DNA of 64,000 nt from Primula veris. Lineage: Eukaryota; Streptophyta; Magnoliopsida; Ericales; Primulaceae. The first letter of the stretch is position 1. Each line of letters starts with the position of its first letter. A program made the translations under genes and the position numbers. The notes beneath the pieces are model-generated. The model was given only the letters and a program-made list of their open reading frames with translations. It searched no databases and had not been told where the DNA came from. Below, in pieces: positions 53,247 through 64,000 of this stretch. The stretch is from contig OY821751.1 in the NCBI GenBank assembly GCA_963682055.1, positions 4,030,001 through 4,094,000 of the forward strand, in the 5' to 3' direction.

Positions 53247-55632
53247 GAAAAAATGGCCATAACCCAAAATAAGAAAAAAAAGTTGTAACAACCAACCCTA
53301 CTTTGATAGACAAGTCACATGTCTAGCACATGCTTTACAATAGCCTTAAATATATACCTATCTTTATTTCCCAAGGTTGTCGCTTAATTCCAATAAGTAT
53401 TTTAACTTGTAAGCCATCTTTATTCCATTTTGTTTGTCTATTATGATAAATATCTTTCTTATTTGTTTTGACAATTCTACATCTTGATTTAATAATCTAT
53501 TTGTGTCACATTGTTAGAAAATGTAATGTCAAAAGTAAAATTTGGAAATAGAGTATAACAAAATTTTATAAATAAAAAAGTTTAAATTATAATAAATTTG
53601 TATTCGTATTCAGTTTTTTTGTATCGTTTATAATTTTTTGATTAACGGACAAGTCAATTGAGATTTTAAACTCCAGTTTGCTTTGATTTTTTGTACGATT
53701 ATTATACTAACGAAAAAAAAAAATCAACAACCCCCTTCCTAAAAATTTAATCATGGTTCTATGAAAGTATAAAATAATGCTGTAAAATTGACACTTCAAG
53801 TTATAGCTTATAAAACTCTCATTTGACTTCATCATATATAAAACTCTCGATATACTCAATCCTATAATCTATGGTACCCAGATGCCATAATTTTTTTAAT
53901 ACTCAATTTTGAACAATAAATAAATGCTCTATTAGGTTAATAAACTAAACTTAAATCGTATAGCTTGAAGCTGATCAGTTGGTGTACTAAACAAATTTAT
54001 TTCTCTATTTTAAATACACAGAAGCAACGAAAGTAACGTAAACCAAACTAACCTATAGGTAGATTAGATTATACAACATGTGACAAGTGCAAAAGTATGA
54101 TTAGGACACGTAATTAATTAGCAAATAGTTCCCCAACAGATGGAATACACATAAAAATGGATCCATCTTTGCTGTCACAAAAATGCGTAATTTTTTATAT
54201 ATATTTTTATTTTAATGTTTTACGATCAATATCGAATGATTAACACTACCGTAAATCTAATTCAATACTATTATTTTGAATATGTCACATACTAAAAACT
54301 TAACGCTTATTAATAAACTCAAAAATATACTAAACAGATCCAAAGCGGATTAATTCTTTCAATTTTTAACACCAGCAAAAACCAATCCCATAAAAACGAG
54401 GGGTTGGTGTGTGACATTAATACTAGGGACGTTAAAAATAAAGGTAATGTGAAACTAGTACATTAAATAAAGGTGATGTGAAACTAGTACCAATGTACTA
54501 ATATTACATCAGTGTATATCTGAAACTGATTATTGATGTTCTAAATTTCACAAAACAGAATTAATCTTCTACTTTCAATTTTCATTTAACATGTAAAATT
54601 AAAAAAATTCAATGGTCTAGATTTATATACGGATTTTTTTAATTTTACTTTTATATAATTTTAATATATAAAATAAGATATATTAAAATCATTGATTTTT
54701 TTACTATTTTTAAATAATAATTAAATTTAAAATAGTTTCAACTAGGGCTATATAATTTTGTTTGAGTTTTTATTGCGTTGTAAAGTTAGTTTTTAATTTA
54801 CAAAATCATAATTTGTATTTTATATATTTACAAAACTCACCCATAAATTTAGACCATTAAATTGTTTTAATTTCATATGTTAGATGAAACTATAGAATAA
54901 ACTCTAAACAATTTGAACACATCAGTATGTAGGAAGTAATAAAAATTTTAATTGTACATTTTAAATTTAAGGATTGTAGTTTCTCAAGTGATACAATCTA
55001 GCAGCTCGAATTGAGACAATCTAAGTTTAAACACGTTGAAAGAGTCACAATACATTATTGACTTATGTAACATTATTTAAGATTTTCTTAGTACATCATT
55101 TAAGTCACAGACTAGTTGGGTCCGTGACTATCCCTCTTTTTTTACTATACTTAGAGCCGGTTTTTGGCCGAAGTAAATAAAACAGCTAAATTAGGCGTCG
55201 ATCCCTGAATATGACAATCTTTTTTCTAGAAATAATTCGTTTTCCTCTCTAATAATTAACTATAAAAAGAATAATCTTTTTTATTTGATGGTGTATTTTG
55301 TGTAATGTAAAACATAATATTTTATTTTATTATGGAGTAGTTAGGATTTTGTAACTTTTCAATGTTTTCTTTTACATAAAGTTATTGATTTTTTCGAATA
55401 TACTTAAATGACGCCCAAAGAATATACAACTTATGGGTAAAAATACGTCGGACAGCCATTCTATTACTGTTTATTATTATTTTTATTTGATGATGAAATA
55501 TTATGTTGTATGAGTGATGTAGACTTGTAACAATGGTCCAAGTTTTTAAGAAGTGAACTTAGCTTGGGTGGGGGGCGGGTGAGTGTGAGGTCATGAGATA
55601 TCCATGAGGCATGACTAGAGTAATAATGGAAC

Positions 55633-56200
55633 TGGTAGAACATAAAAATTAGACCCGAATGTTTTATTCGGGTAATAATCAACTCATTTTATAAATGGGT
55701 ATCCAACGTTTAAATGGGTCATCTCATACTTTTTATAGGAATTGAGGTGTTACTACCAAAAGCCCAAGCCCAATCAAATGGGGACCCATGTCTGAAAAAT
55801 CCCTGGGATGAAGACATTTGTCAATATCTAGAAGGCGCAGTTGTCTATAAATAGCCAACTACCCCTCCTAGAAAAATACCCAGAAAATCTATCCAAAAAA
55901 TATAGAGAGAAGTTAATAAAAGAGAGAAACTAACCAAAGCATATCACTTCGAGAAATAAACCGAGAAAAGACAGCCGAGCACCGAATAAAACAGGAGAAA
56001 GATCAAGACGAGAGACTAAATAGTCATATCGAGCATAATTGTAAAACCGAAATACTAATCCGAGCAAATGTAATAGTCCGAACAAGGACAATAATCCGAG
56101 CAATAATAAAGATCAGGAAGTATCCTTTATTCACGGTTGATTTACCATTATATCATTGTTGAAAAGCCTAACGCGACCGACCAAAGTTATGGCTTTATCA
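55633..56200 (+). mobile_element. Solo LTR of the same Tat family, opposite orientation
   Basis: 568 bp from TGGTAGAACATAAAAA to GGCTTTATCA, the reverse complement of the LTRs at 16094 and 32975 with scattered differences. Flanked by the 5-bp duplication GGAAC (55628-55632 and 56201-56205). No internal sequence remains, so it arose by LTR-LTR recombination of an older insertion. In this orientation its TATA box (CTATAAATAGCC, near 55844) points towards the RING-H2 gene about 1.5 kb away. Confidence 0.92.
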
Positions 56201-56954
56201 GGAACTTTGTGAAAAAATTGAGTTGGACCTAAATTAGTAAAAAAAAATTCCCAATTTTTTGTTAGCATATCTATTTTTTGAAAAGTGAGCATCGACGATG
56301 AACGAAAACTAACCATCTAAGTGTCACATGGAATTAAGCATCGGTTAACGAGATAAGGCGAAACTAAAACGGCCTCCAATCTATATCGTCCAAGACCCGC
56401 CATATGATGCACATCGATAAATGTAAGACAATGATATAGGTAAATACTTTTTCGTAAAAAAAAAAAATCACTTTATGCCATTAAATCAATATACATCTAA
56501 TCAGATCAATATACCTTAATAAAATTTTAGAAAAAAGTGTCCCAATAATATCAAGTTATATATTGCATAACGCATAAATTTTATAAGCCTGTTACGAAAA
56601 ATTGCTCAATTTAAATAAAACTTCATGATTATATTTTTATACATACTTTTCAAATTTACCTTACACTTATATCAATACATATTTCAAATTTAGCTTCCAC
56701 TTTTATCAACATATAAGGTGAGAGTGAGAGTATACTTACCAAAAAAACTCATTTTCCTTTAAAAAAATCGTTTCTTGTTTCTTGTTTTTCGCTTCTCGTT
56801 TTCTATTATCTCACGTGTACAATTTAAATATTTTTTTCATTTTTAAAGTTTCACGTTTACGTTTCTACTCCTAATAATTACAACAAATATGCAAAATTAT
56901 AAAGAGTAGACCTATAATTAAAATAAAACAATCCATCATGAAAGCATAAAATTA

Positions 56955-57185
56955 TACTCATTCCGTTCCTATTTAATTGTTCATTACGAAACTAATTTTG
57001 ACCGACTTATAACTTGCATCAAAATTATCGATTTTTTTAAAATTTAATCATAAATTTTAATATTTAAAATATATTATTAACTTTTAAATTTTTTATTTTC
57101 ATAATTTTGATAAATTATAGTGTTATGACTAAATTAATTTGAAAAGGATGAGGTATAATTTATTTTTAAGACAAGAAGGAGGAGT
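56955..57185. mobile_element. Stowaway-like MITE remnant upstream of the RING-H2 gene
   Basis: Left end TACTCATTCCGTTCC with the family's internal ACGAAACTA...TTTTGACCGACTTATAACTTG block; the right end is eroded to AGGAGGAGTG. It resembles the well-preserved copy at 61414-61648. Confidence 0.45.
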
Positions 57186-57390
57186 GTCCCACACTCTTGT
57201 CCTCTTTTCACATAACCCCATGTTCCCTTCTCACCTCACCTCTATACATATTTCATATCCATATAAACAAATATTTAAATCATCCTACACCTAATCTCTA
57301 TATGATCATTTCTCCATCACATTTAATCACAAAATCTCACTTTATATACACCCAAAAAATAAATTCACAAAAAATTCCACTACCCCCCAC

Positions 57391-57408
57391 ATGATAAATC
57401 ATGCCTAG
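57391..57408 (+). promoter_or_regulatory. 5-codon upstream ORF overlapping the RING-H2 start codon
   Basis: ATGATAAATCATGCCTAG: an ATG at 57391 opens five codons and stops with TAG at 57406-57408. It overlaps the main ATG at 57401 in another frame. The arrangement could lower translation of the main ORF or allow backwards reinitiation. The leader must include it for this to matter; that is inference. Confidence 0.5.
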
Positions 57409-57904
57409 GCTCCTTCTTTCCACCGCCACCGCACCACCGCCTGACTCCGCCGTAGAGTCCGACTTCGTGGTCATCCTTGCGGCCCTCCTCTGCGCGCTAA
57501 TCTGTGTTGTCGGCCTCGTAGCTGTTGCACGCTGTGCCTGGTTACGCCGCTCGGGAGGCCCAAACCCTACTCCCAACAAGGGCCTCAAGAAGAAAGCGCT
57601 AAACTCGTTACCCAAAACAACTTACAACGAAGACGATACCGTCCATGCAAACCTTGGGGAGTGTTGTGCTATCTGCTTAGCTGAGTATGTGAGTGGCGAG
57701 GAAGTACGCTTGTTACCGAGCTGTGGACACGGGTTTCATGTTTCGTGTATCGATACGTGGCTTGGGTCGCACTCTTCTTGCCCGTCTTGTAGGCAGATAC
57801 TTGTCGTGTCCCGGTGTAAAAAGTGCGGTGAAGTTTCGGGAGGAGACCGAGAGGGAGGAGAGGGAGTTTCGAGGTCCGGGGGAGCTGGCTTCTTGCCGTT
57901 CTGA
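57401..57904 (+). CDS. RING-H2 finger E3 ubiquitin ligase, ATL family (ATL80-like)
   Basis: Intronless, 167 aa, as usual for ATL genes. Residues about 21-46 form one TM helix (FVVILAALLCALICVVGLVA). A basic segment and the ATL-specific GLD motif (GLKKKALNSLPK, about residues 62-73) follow. The RING-H2 domain (about 87-131) has CCAICLAEY, LLPSCGHGFHVSCIDTWL and CPSCR, so all eight metal ligands are present, with the Trp that contacts the E2. The C-terminal tail is Gly/Arg-rich and short. The TM-proximal region and the SHSSCPSCRQILVVSRC block are very like Arabidopsis ATL80/ATL79. It should transfer ubiquitin to membrane-associated targets; the substrate is unknown. GC content is far above its surroundings. 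Confidence 0.93.
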   Translation: MPRLLLSTATAPPPDSAVESDFVVILAALLCALICVVGLVAVARCAWLRRSGGPNPTPNKGLKKKALNSLPKTTYNEDDTVHANLGECCAICLAEYVSGEEVRLLPSCGHGFHVSCIDTWLGSHSSCPSCRQILVVSRCKKCGEVSGGDREGGEGVSRSGGAGFLPF

Positions 57905-57924
57905 CACGTAAGCAACTAAGCAAG

Positions 57925-59050
57925 CTGGTTCAAGAAATTTGGTCCTTTTTTTTTTTTAAGTTTTAGTTTTAGTTTGAGAATGAGTGGTAAGTAGAAAATG
58001 TGAAACTATTAGTAGTAATTGTGAAAGAACTTGATGTTATTTTATTTATTTAATTTGGATTTTAATATGAGAATGGGGTTTTAGTTTTAGTGGGGGTTTT
58101 CCCCTCACTTTTTAAATTTTATCTAATTAATAAATAAAAAAGTGGGGTTTCCCCACCATTAATATAAAAAAAATATGAGAATGGGAACCCTTATATTTAA
58201 AATAGCAAAGTTAATTAGTTCCATTTTATTGAGTTATTATTTAGTTTGGGTTTTATAGTTATGAGAATGAGAACCTTTTTTTTAATAGGAGATGGAAGTA
58301 CAAAATGTGAAACTATTAGTAGTATTTGTGAGGGAGCTTGATTTTTTATTTCTTATTTTTTTGGTTTCGAGTTTTAATATGAGAATAGGAACCTTTATTT
58401 TTATAATAGCAGGTTCCATTTTTTTTGAGTTGTTTTTTATTTTTTATTTTGAGTTTTAGTATTGACTTGTGAGAATGAGAACCCTTTTTTAATTGTGGAG
58501 TGGAAAGTACATAATGTGAAACTATGAATATTATTTGTGCATTAATTCGATTTTAGTTTTTTACTTTGAATTTTAATATAAGAATGGGAACCCTTATTAT
58601 AATAGGAGTCGAGATGACAAAATGTTTAGTACTAGTATATTTGTTAGCAAGTTTGTTCCGTTTTATTAAGTAATTTTTATTTTTTAGTTTGAATTTTAAT
58701 GTGAAATGAGAACCCTTTTTCTTTCACAAACTGTTTACTTACTAGAAATAGTACTTGTAAGCCTTCCATTTCATTTTATTTACTTTTTTTTACTTAATAG
58801 AAATAGTTATACGAAACTATGTGCAGTTTTAACCGACAAATAACTGTTATATTTACATTTCAACAATTTAAAAACGATATATTTACCGTTTAAATTTGGA
58901 CGTTTAAATATTTTAATATACCTAATATTTTAGTTTTGAGTTATATATTATAAGAAAATGAGAAACCTTATTGAAAACAGTAGAAGAAAGGACTGAATAT
59001 TAACTGTTAGTAGTGGTTGTACTATTTGTGACTTGTGAACAAGTTTGTTC
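57925..59050 (+). repeat. Degenerate tandem repeat downstream of the RING-H2 gene
   Basis: About five diverged copies, spaced roughly 210-290 bp, contain TTTTAGTTTGAGTTTTAATATGAGAATGGGAACCCTT followed by a purine-rich piece (GGAAGTACAAAATGTGAAACTATTAGTAGTA) and TTGTGA..GAGCTTG. Clear copies start near 57960, 58240, 58450 and 58680, and a weaker one near 58920. Non-coding. Confidence 0.6.
58091..58156. repeat. Pair of G/C-rich palindromes
   Basis: TGGGGGTTTTCCCCTCA near 58091 and GTGGGGTTTCCCCAC at 58142-58156 are each self-complementary and are related to one another. They stand out in otherwise AT-rich DNA within the first repeat unit. Confidence 0.6.
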
Positions 59051-60334
59051 TAATATTAATTTAATTATTATTGATATAGTCCTATGTAATTTTGATGAAA
59101 TTATTTATAAAAAAAATATTGAATGAAAGGATAAGAATCGAAGGTTGTTTTGACACGTAAGCAGTGGCAGGTTGGTTTTTGTCGATAGTAGCAGAGCTCA
59201 GATTTAGATGTGAAAGTGTTTGGATGGATGTGAAAAAGCCAAGGCAAAATTAATTATTTTATTTTTGAATTCTGAAGTTTAGTACTTATGTGAAATATTT
59301 TATAAAGTTTTATTGTAGAAACAGGCAAAATGTTTATTGAGTAATACTTGTGACAAATTATTTTGTATATATTGTTGATATTCTGTGTAATGAATGAAAT
59401 TAGTATGTGTTTTTTAGAATGGTGTAAACAGCAATTAGAAAATAAACTTATTTGTAACTACAAAAATAGAAAAATAAAACGTATATTCTTGTAATCCGAG
59501 ACCCAATTTAACATTGCAGATTTTTACTTAATATTTGAAAATGCAATTTATTGTAATTTGAGTAGGACTCTAAAAACTGACCGTACGTCAGATGTGTTTA
59601 AGTTTTGTTCATGTTCATTTATAAACGAATGAATTATAATTTGTTAATGAACTTCGTTAACAACATAAGTATTAGGAATTGAGTTTAGACTCGGTTATGA
59701 AGTTATCAGAAATGCTAGAGTGGTTTTAATGAAAAAAATTAGATCTATCATCGTTTACGATCAAAACAATGCTCAAGCATTAGTTTCTTTGAATAATACC
59801 GTAAAAAGTAGAGTTTGTTCTTGATCCAATTAGAACTCAATTCCAGGTTACTCCAAATCTATGTTTAACCAATGCCGTCACACCGAGTCCTCATTTTATA
59901 CAGTTATTGAGTTAGACTGTACAATTTTCAGTCACTTTTACAACCATTAGATTAAAAAATGAAGGGTTAGATGATACATTTTCAATAACTAATTTAAATT
60001 TTTTAATTTTTATTATATATTAGACAAGTTAGGATTTAATAAATTAAAAACAAAATTTACAACACAATAAAAACCCAAATAAAAATATAGAACTCTAGTG
60101 CATACTAGCCTAAATTTAATTATTAATTAAAAAAAATAAAAAATAATAATTAAATATTTATTTTTGAAAACGGTGTTTTGTGTCGTTCAATTGATTAACC
60201 GTACAAAAGAAAAACCCCCGACGTGGTTTATGCACTCATCCCTTTTTCTTCTATAAAATGAAGTCGCTTCCGTGCAACACCATTCTATTGATCGACACTC
60301 TCTCTTATCAAACATTCCATCCTTTTGTTTAGGT

Positions 60335-60478
60335 ACGCATCTCGTTTCGTTAAGAGCTCGTCTCGTTTTCGTTCATTACTAAGTGAAATAATAATGAAAT
60401 AAAATATACATTTCGTTTAGTAAACGAGATGATAATGATCATAGGCTTGTTCGTTTTATTAAATTTTGTTTTCGTATA

Positions 60479-60518
<40 letters not shown>

Positions 60519-60760
60519 TTGTATAAATAAAAGTATAGTAAAAAATACTCCATTAGTAATATGAATCTAAAACCCATTATATAAAAATATATAATGTGAG
60601 ATGTAAATATGATTACATGTAATTTATAACATAATGATTCACGTAATATGATTACGTGTGAATGTGACGAAAAATTCACGAAAAATTTCGTATTCGTTTC
60701 GTTAATAACTCGTCTCGTTTTCGTTCATAACTAAACGAAAACGAAAACGAAAAACTCAAA
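60335..60760 (+). repeat. Direct repeat pair around a TA/TG microsatellite
   Basis: CTCGTCTCGTTTTCGTTCAT(T/A)ACTAA occurs at about 60357 and 60711. Between them lie TTTCGTTTAGTAAACGAG (a palindrome) and the (TA)n(TG)n run at 60477-60519. Possibly the ends of a small unclassified element. Confidence 0.5.
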
Positions 60761-61413
60761 AACTAAACAAATTTCGTCTAATTTCGCTTGTTTTCATCTC
60801 GTTTCGCTTCATTATCGGCCATACTTTTGTTGCATGACCACTTCATCTCTTCATAAGGATAACAAATCAAGAACTTTTTTTTCTCTCTTTCTTACCTTCT
60901 TCGATAATCACAACTTGTGCTCAATTGCTTCGACAACAAGTATGTATTAGAGTGAAGGTAATAAACAAATTTGGCCGTAGGAATGGCCTTTGGTGATCAG
61001 GCGCGATGATTCTTGAAACTATAACTTGAGGGAGCACCAAACCTCGGCCATAGCGCCCCACTCAACTACTAATTGTATTTTACCGCACGAACCCTGATCA
61101 ATATCGTATATTCAGATTGGTCTTCCCTTCATTCGTGATTGGTACCAAAGAAATAATTTGTCTAATATTACAAATGTAAATTAACTAAAGAAACTTGTAG
61201 TACCATCAAAGTCAAAATTTAAAAAACAAAAATCAATTAGATTTGAGTTCTTACCATCAACTGTCCTCTAAAATCGAAAATGTATGAAAAATACCACGAC
61301 CCACAAGATTATACGCTCTAATGTTTTTACTATTGATTAAAGTTTTAGACTACATCCCTAATGAAAGTAAAATTATTTGTTAATGATCTAGCAATCTTAC
61401 CAGACAAATGCTA

Positions 61414-61648
61414 CTCCTTTCGTTCCGATTTAATTGTTTACTACGAAACTACGTACAATTTTGATCAGTTTATAACTTGTATCAAAATTATCGAAATGAA
61501 TTTTTTTAAAAGTTGATCATATAGTTCAAATGTTAAATTTTATGATTAGATTTTAAAAAAATTCATTTCGATAATTTTGATACAAGTTATAAGTCGGTCA
61601 AAATTGCACGTAATTTCGTAATGTACAATTAAATAGGAACGAATGGAG
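61414..61648. mobile_element. Stowaway MITE with TA target duplication
   Basis: TA, then CTCCTTTCGTTCCGATTTAA ... TTAAATAGGAACGAATGGAG, then TA. The whole 235 bp folds into one long hairpin (arms include TTTATAACTTGTATCAAAAT and its complement). The CTCC..CGTTCC terminus and TA duplication are diagnostic of Stowaway (Tc1/mariner). Confidence 0.85.
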
Positions 61649-61713
61649 TAATATTTTTAATTTTTTCCCTGGCCTACTAAAACCAAATCATCACCCCCCA
61701 AGTAAAAAATAAT

Positions 61714-61945
61714 ACTCAATCCGTTACTATTTAATTGTCTATTACGAAACTACGTGTAATTTTTACCCGTTTATAACTTGTATCAAAATTATCGAAATAA
61801 ATTTTTTCAAAATCTAATCATAAAATTTAACATTTTAACTATATGATCAACTTTTGAAAATTTTCATTCCGATAATTTTGATATAAGTTATTGATCGATA
61901 AAAAATACACATAGTTTCGTAATGAACAATTAAATAATAACATAG
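61714..61945. mobile_element. Stowaway MITE, second adjacent copy
   Basis: Same family and same internal blocks (ACGAAACTACGTGTAATTTT, TATAACTTGTATCAAAATTA), more diverged at the right end. It starts 64 bases after the first copy and lies in the same direction. Flanking TA present on both sides. Confidence 0.7.
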
Positions 61946-63610
61946 TAAGTATTATTTTTAAGCTTAAATAACACATGGGACTAAAGTTTCCCTATTATTC
62001 TTGCTTTTTAGTTGGTAGAAGAAAAGGAAATGCCAAAAGACCGGGCAAAATATGTTTATTGTAGTGTACTCAGAGTGCTAACATTGGTTAATGATTGATT
62101 AATGTATTCATATATCAATTTTAACAATTGTGTTATCGAATTACGAAATTTCGTCGACAAGATTGCAGTCACTATATCTCAAATTTAATATCTATTTTTG
62201 ACACATGTTGATATAATTGCACTCATCATATGGTAGGCAAGAAAATATGAGTGCAATTTCATCATTTTGTTTAACAGTAAGTATTAATTGTGATAAATTT
62301 CATAGTTTAAAACGTTAATTGTTAAAATTAGTAATATAATATTTAAATTATTAAACACTGATAATATAAATTAATTATTTTTTATTAGAATACTTAACCC
62401 CACCAAACATGTGAGTGCAATTGGTATGTTATTAAATTGCAATATAAGTTGTTCAGCTGCCAAGATATAGTCCCCTCATAGTGATTATGATGATGAAAGT
62501 GGTTGAAGATTTCATGAGTATCAGTGGGCTTTTACTATTATTAACTAAATTAGATTTTTATTGCTTTTTGGTATATGGGCATATCACAGATATTTAAGCA
62601 GATAATATTAGGTAAGATTTTCCGAATACAACTGTTGTATTGAAACTAAATTAAATTTCAGTCATCCGATCAAATAAAAAAAAGTTTTTAATCTGTTTTT
62701 AAACTTAAAAAATAACTTATAATTTATACAAAAAAATATTAAAATGTAAAAAAGAGTTTAAACGATGTTTTTAAGCTTAAAAAAGAAGATTATAATCTAC
62801 ACCAGAAATATATTACACAAGTATAATCTACGCTGTTTTATATTTTTTTTAGTGTTTGTTTGAATTATTAAGTAAAAAAATATATATACTAAAAAATTAC
62901 AAAAATAATATATTTTTTTTTATCATTTGTAAAATAATCTAAACTTAAAAATATTATGAGAATAGTGTATTATGAATAAGAATATTCTTTAAAGGTGACC
63001 GACACCGAAGACCTGACAAATTGAAGTTATATATACTTGTATTAGAAAGCTTGTCTAGGTCTAGATTTATCATTTAAGCGCCTCTTTTTCTTTATTTGTC
63101 TGACCAATTTAAACACTGAGTTATTTAAATTTTATAGCTGAAATGTGTAAAGGTAGAAATTTATTGTTGGTCGAAAATGTAATGTGTCATGAGACTTAGT
63201 AGTTCGGATCAAGAGATTTTATACGGGTTTACTCGTCTTCCATTTTCTTATTTGAGGATTGTAAATCGAGAAAACGAATTACGGTTACATCGGATTCTGA
63301 CATATTATGCTCAAAAGCTAGCTATAAGAAAGTGTTAAAAAAAAAGAATGCTCTATAACAAACGATAAAGGGGAAAAAAGTAAAAGTAAAGGAGCTTAAA
63401 AAGGATTCTTAAGAGGGGAAAAAAGCAAAAGAAGAAAAAATATGCGGATTCTTTTCGTGACCACCCCGTTTATCATTTTAGTGTGCCTTTTACAATAATA
63501 GAAAAGTGTTTTTTACCAGTTGCTTAAATATAAAGTGTAAGCTCCTCAATTTAGCCATTAAAAAATATGCATGACAAGCTTTAATAATTCAGAAATGAGG
63601 TAAAGAGTTA

Positions 63611-63845
63611 CTCCCTCGCTATGAATTTATATGTACTAAAGGAAACCACACACACAACTTTAATCGGGTTTGAACATATAACTAAATTGTCGAAACGAAA
63701 TTTTTTTTTTTATATAGTTCAAATGTTTTACTATATGATATAATTTTTTTAAAAATTATTTCGACAATTTAGTTACATGATTAAAATCTGATTAAAGTTA
63801 TGCGTGGTTTCGTACGGTACATATAAATTGATACGAATAAAATAT
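63611..63845. mobile_element. Stowaway-like MITE, different subfamily
   Basis: TA then CTCCCTCGCTATGAATTTATATGTAC ... a complementary GTACATATAAATTGATACGA. Internal arms AACTTTAATC.GGTTT / AAATCTGATTAAAGTT and CTAAATTGTCGAAA / ATTTCGACAATTTAG pair well. The right end is slightly eroded. Confidence 0.6.
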
Positions 63846-64000
63846 AATTAAACCTTGTTTATTATATGTATCGTAGTTGTAACAGGAAGAAAAGGTAAGG
63901 ATTGGTTAAAGTAAACTGTAAGTTAAAGTTTCAACATGTATAAAGCTAATTAAAGGGAAACTTGAACAAATTTTGAAGCATATATACAAAGGAAAAACAA

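Larger units (their letters stand above)
51215..57400. other. Gene-free interval between MLO and the RING-H2 gene
   Basis: Contains the MITE at 51248-51870, repeat copies (51990-52260, 54230-54330, 54610-54790), a foldback element (53107-53246), a solo LTR (55633-56200) and a Stowaway-like remnant (56955-57185). No coding region is supported. Confidence 0.6.
59051..64000. other. Gene-free AT-rich interval to the window end
   Basis: No coding region is supported. It contains repeat copies (59930-60110), a microsatellite (60477-60519), a direct repeat (about 60340 and 60696) and at least three Stowaway-type MITEs. A TATA-like CTATAAAATG at about 60250 is followed only by a 24-codon ORF, which I do not call a gene. 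Confidence 0.6.

Noticed and set aside
60250..60340. TATA box plus short ORF as a new gene start
   Set aside because: The ORF has 24 codons and no continuation; possible splice signals lead into repeat sequence.
60940..61100. GC-richer patch that might be a gene fragment
   Set aside because: Stops in all frames within short distance and no recognisable protein; perhaps a decayed transposon piece.

Overview
This window is nuclear DNA of a flowering plant, almost certainly a eudicot. It is AT-rich, its genes have many GT-AG introns, and it is full of plant transposable elements. The host proteins belong to plant families (MLO, ATL-type RING-H2, plant PP2C). I cannot name the species.

Host genes, left to right. 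(1) 392-1342 (+): an uncharacterised plant protein with an Ala-rich helix and basic patches. (2) 6699-11715 (-): a four-exon PP2C protein phosphatase of 376 aa with all catalytic motifs intact. (3) 41235-51214 (+): a 15-exon MLO-family seven-transmembrane protein of 545 aa, most like clade III (Arabidopsis MLO5/7/8/9/10). Its introns are swollen by MITEs, a SINE, tandem duplications and a Mutator-like element. (4) 57401-57904 (+): an intronless ATL80-like RING-H2 E3 ligase with a 5-codon uORF that overlaps its start codon.

The centre (16094-33540) is one 17.4 kb Ty3/gypsy retrotransposon of the Tat lineage, lying on the minus strand. Its 5' LTR is at 32975-33540, followed by a tRNA-Asp-type primer binding site, gag, pol (protease, RT, RNase H, a second archaeal-type RNase H, integrase) and a 3' LTR at 16094-16661. 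The two LTRs differ at only five positions that I can see, so the insertion is young. It is already damaged: there is a stop between gag and pol, an amber in integrase and an amber in an antisense ORF.

Between pol and the 3' LTR lies about 10 kb of opposite-strand coding DNA. It starts with five consecutive small genes for coiled-coil proteins, each with its own TATA box and several with a poly(A) signal. A spliced gene with a Transposase_28-like (gypsy-type) domain follows, and then two more coiled-coil ORFs. This array and the gag-pol unit point towards each other and meet at an 86-bp tandem array (25953-26873). Tat elements are known to carry one antisense ORF and variable tandem repeats here; an array of separate minigenes is the most unusual thing in the window.

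The retrotransposon sits in an older inverted-repeat DNA element (arms near 15752 and 34370) that holds a 238-bp tandem repeat. It is flanked by identical 151-bp direct copies instead of a 5-bp target duplication. A solo LTR of the same family lies at 55633-56200 with a clean GGAAC duplication. The rest is gene-poor, AT-rich sequence with Stowaway-, Harbinger-, hAT-, Mutator- and CACTA-like pieces.
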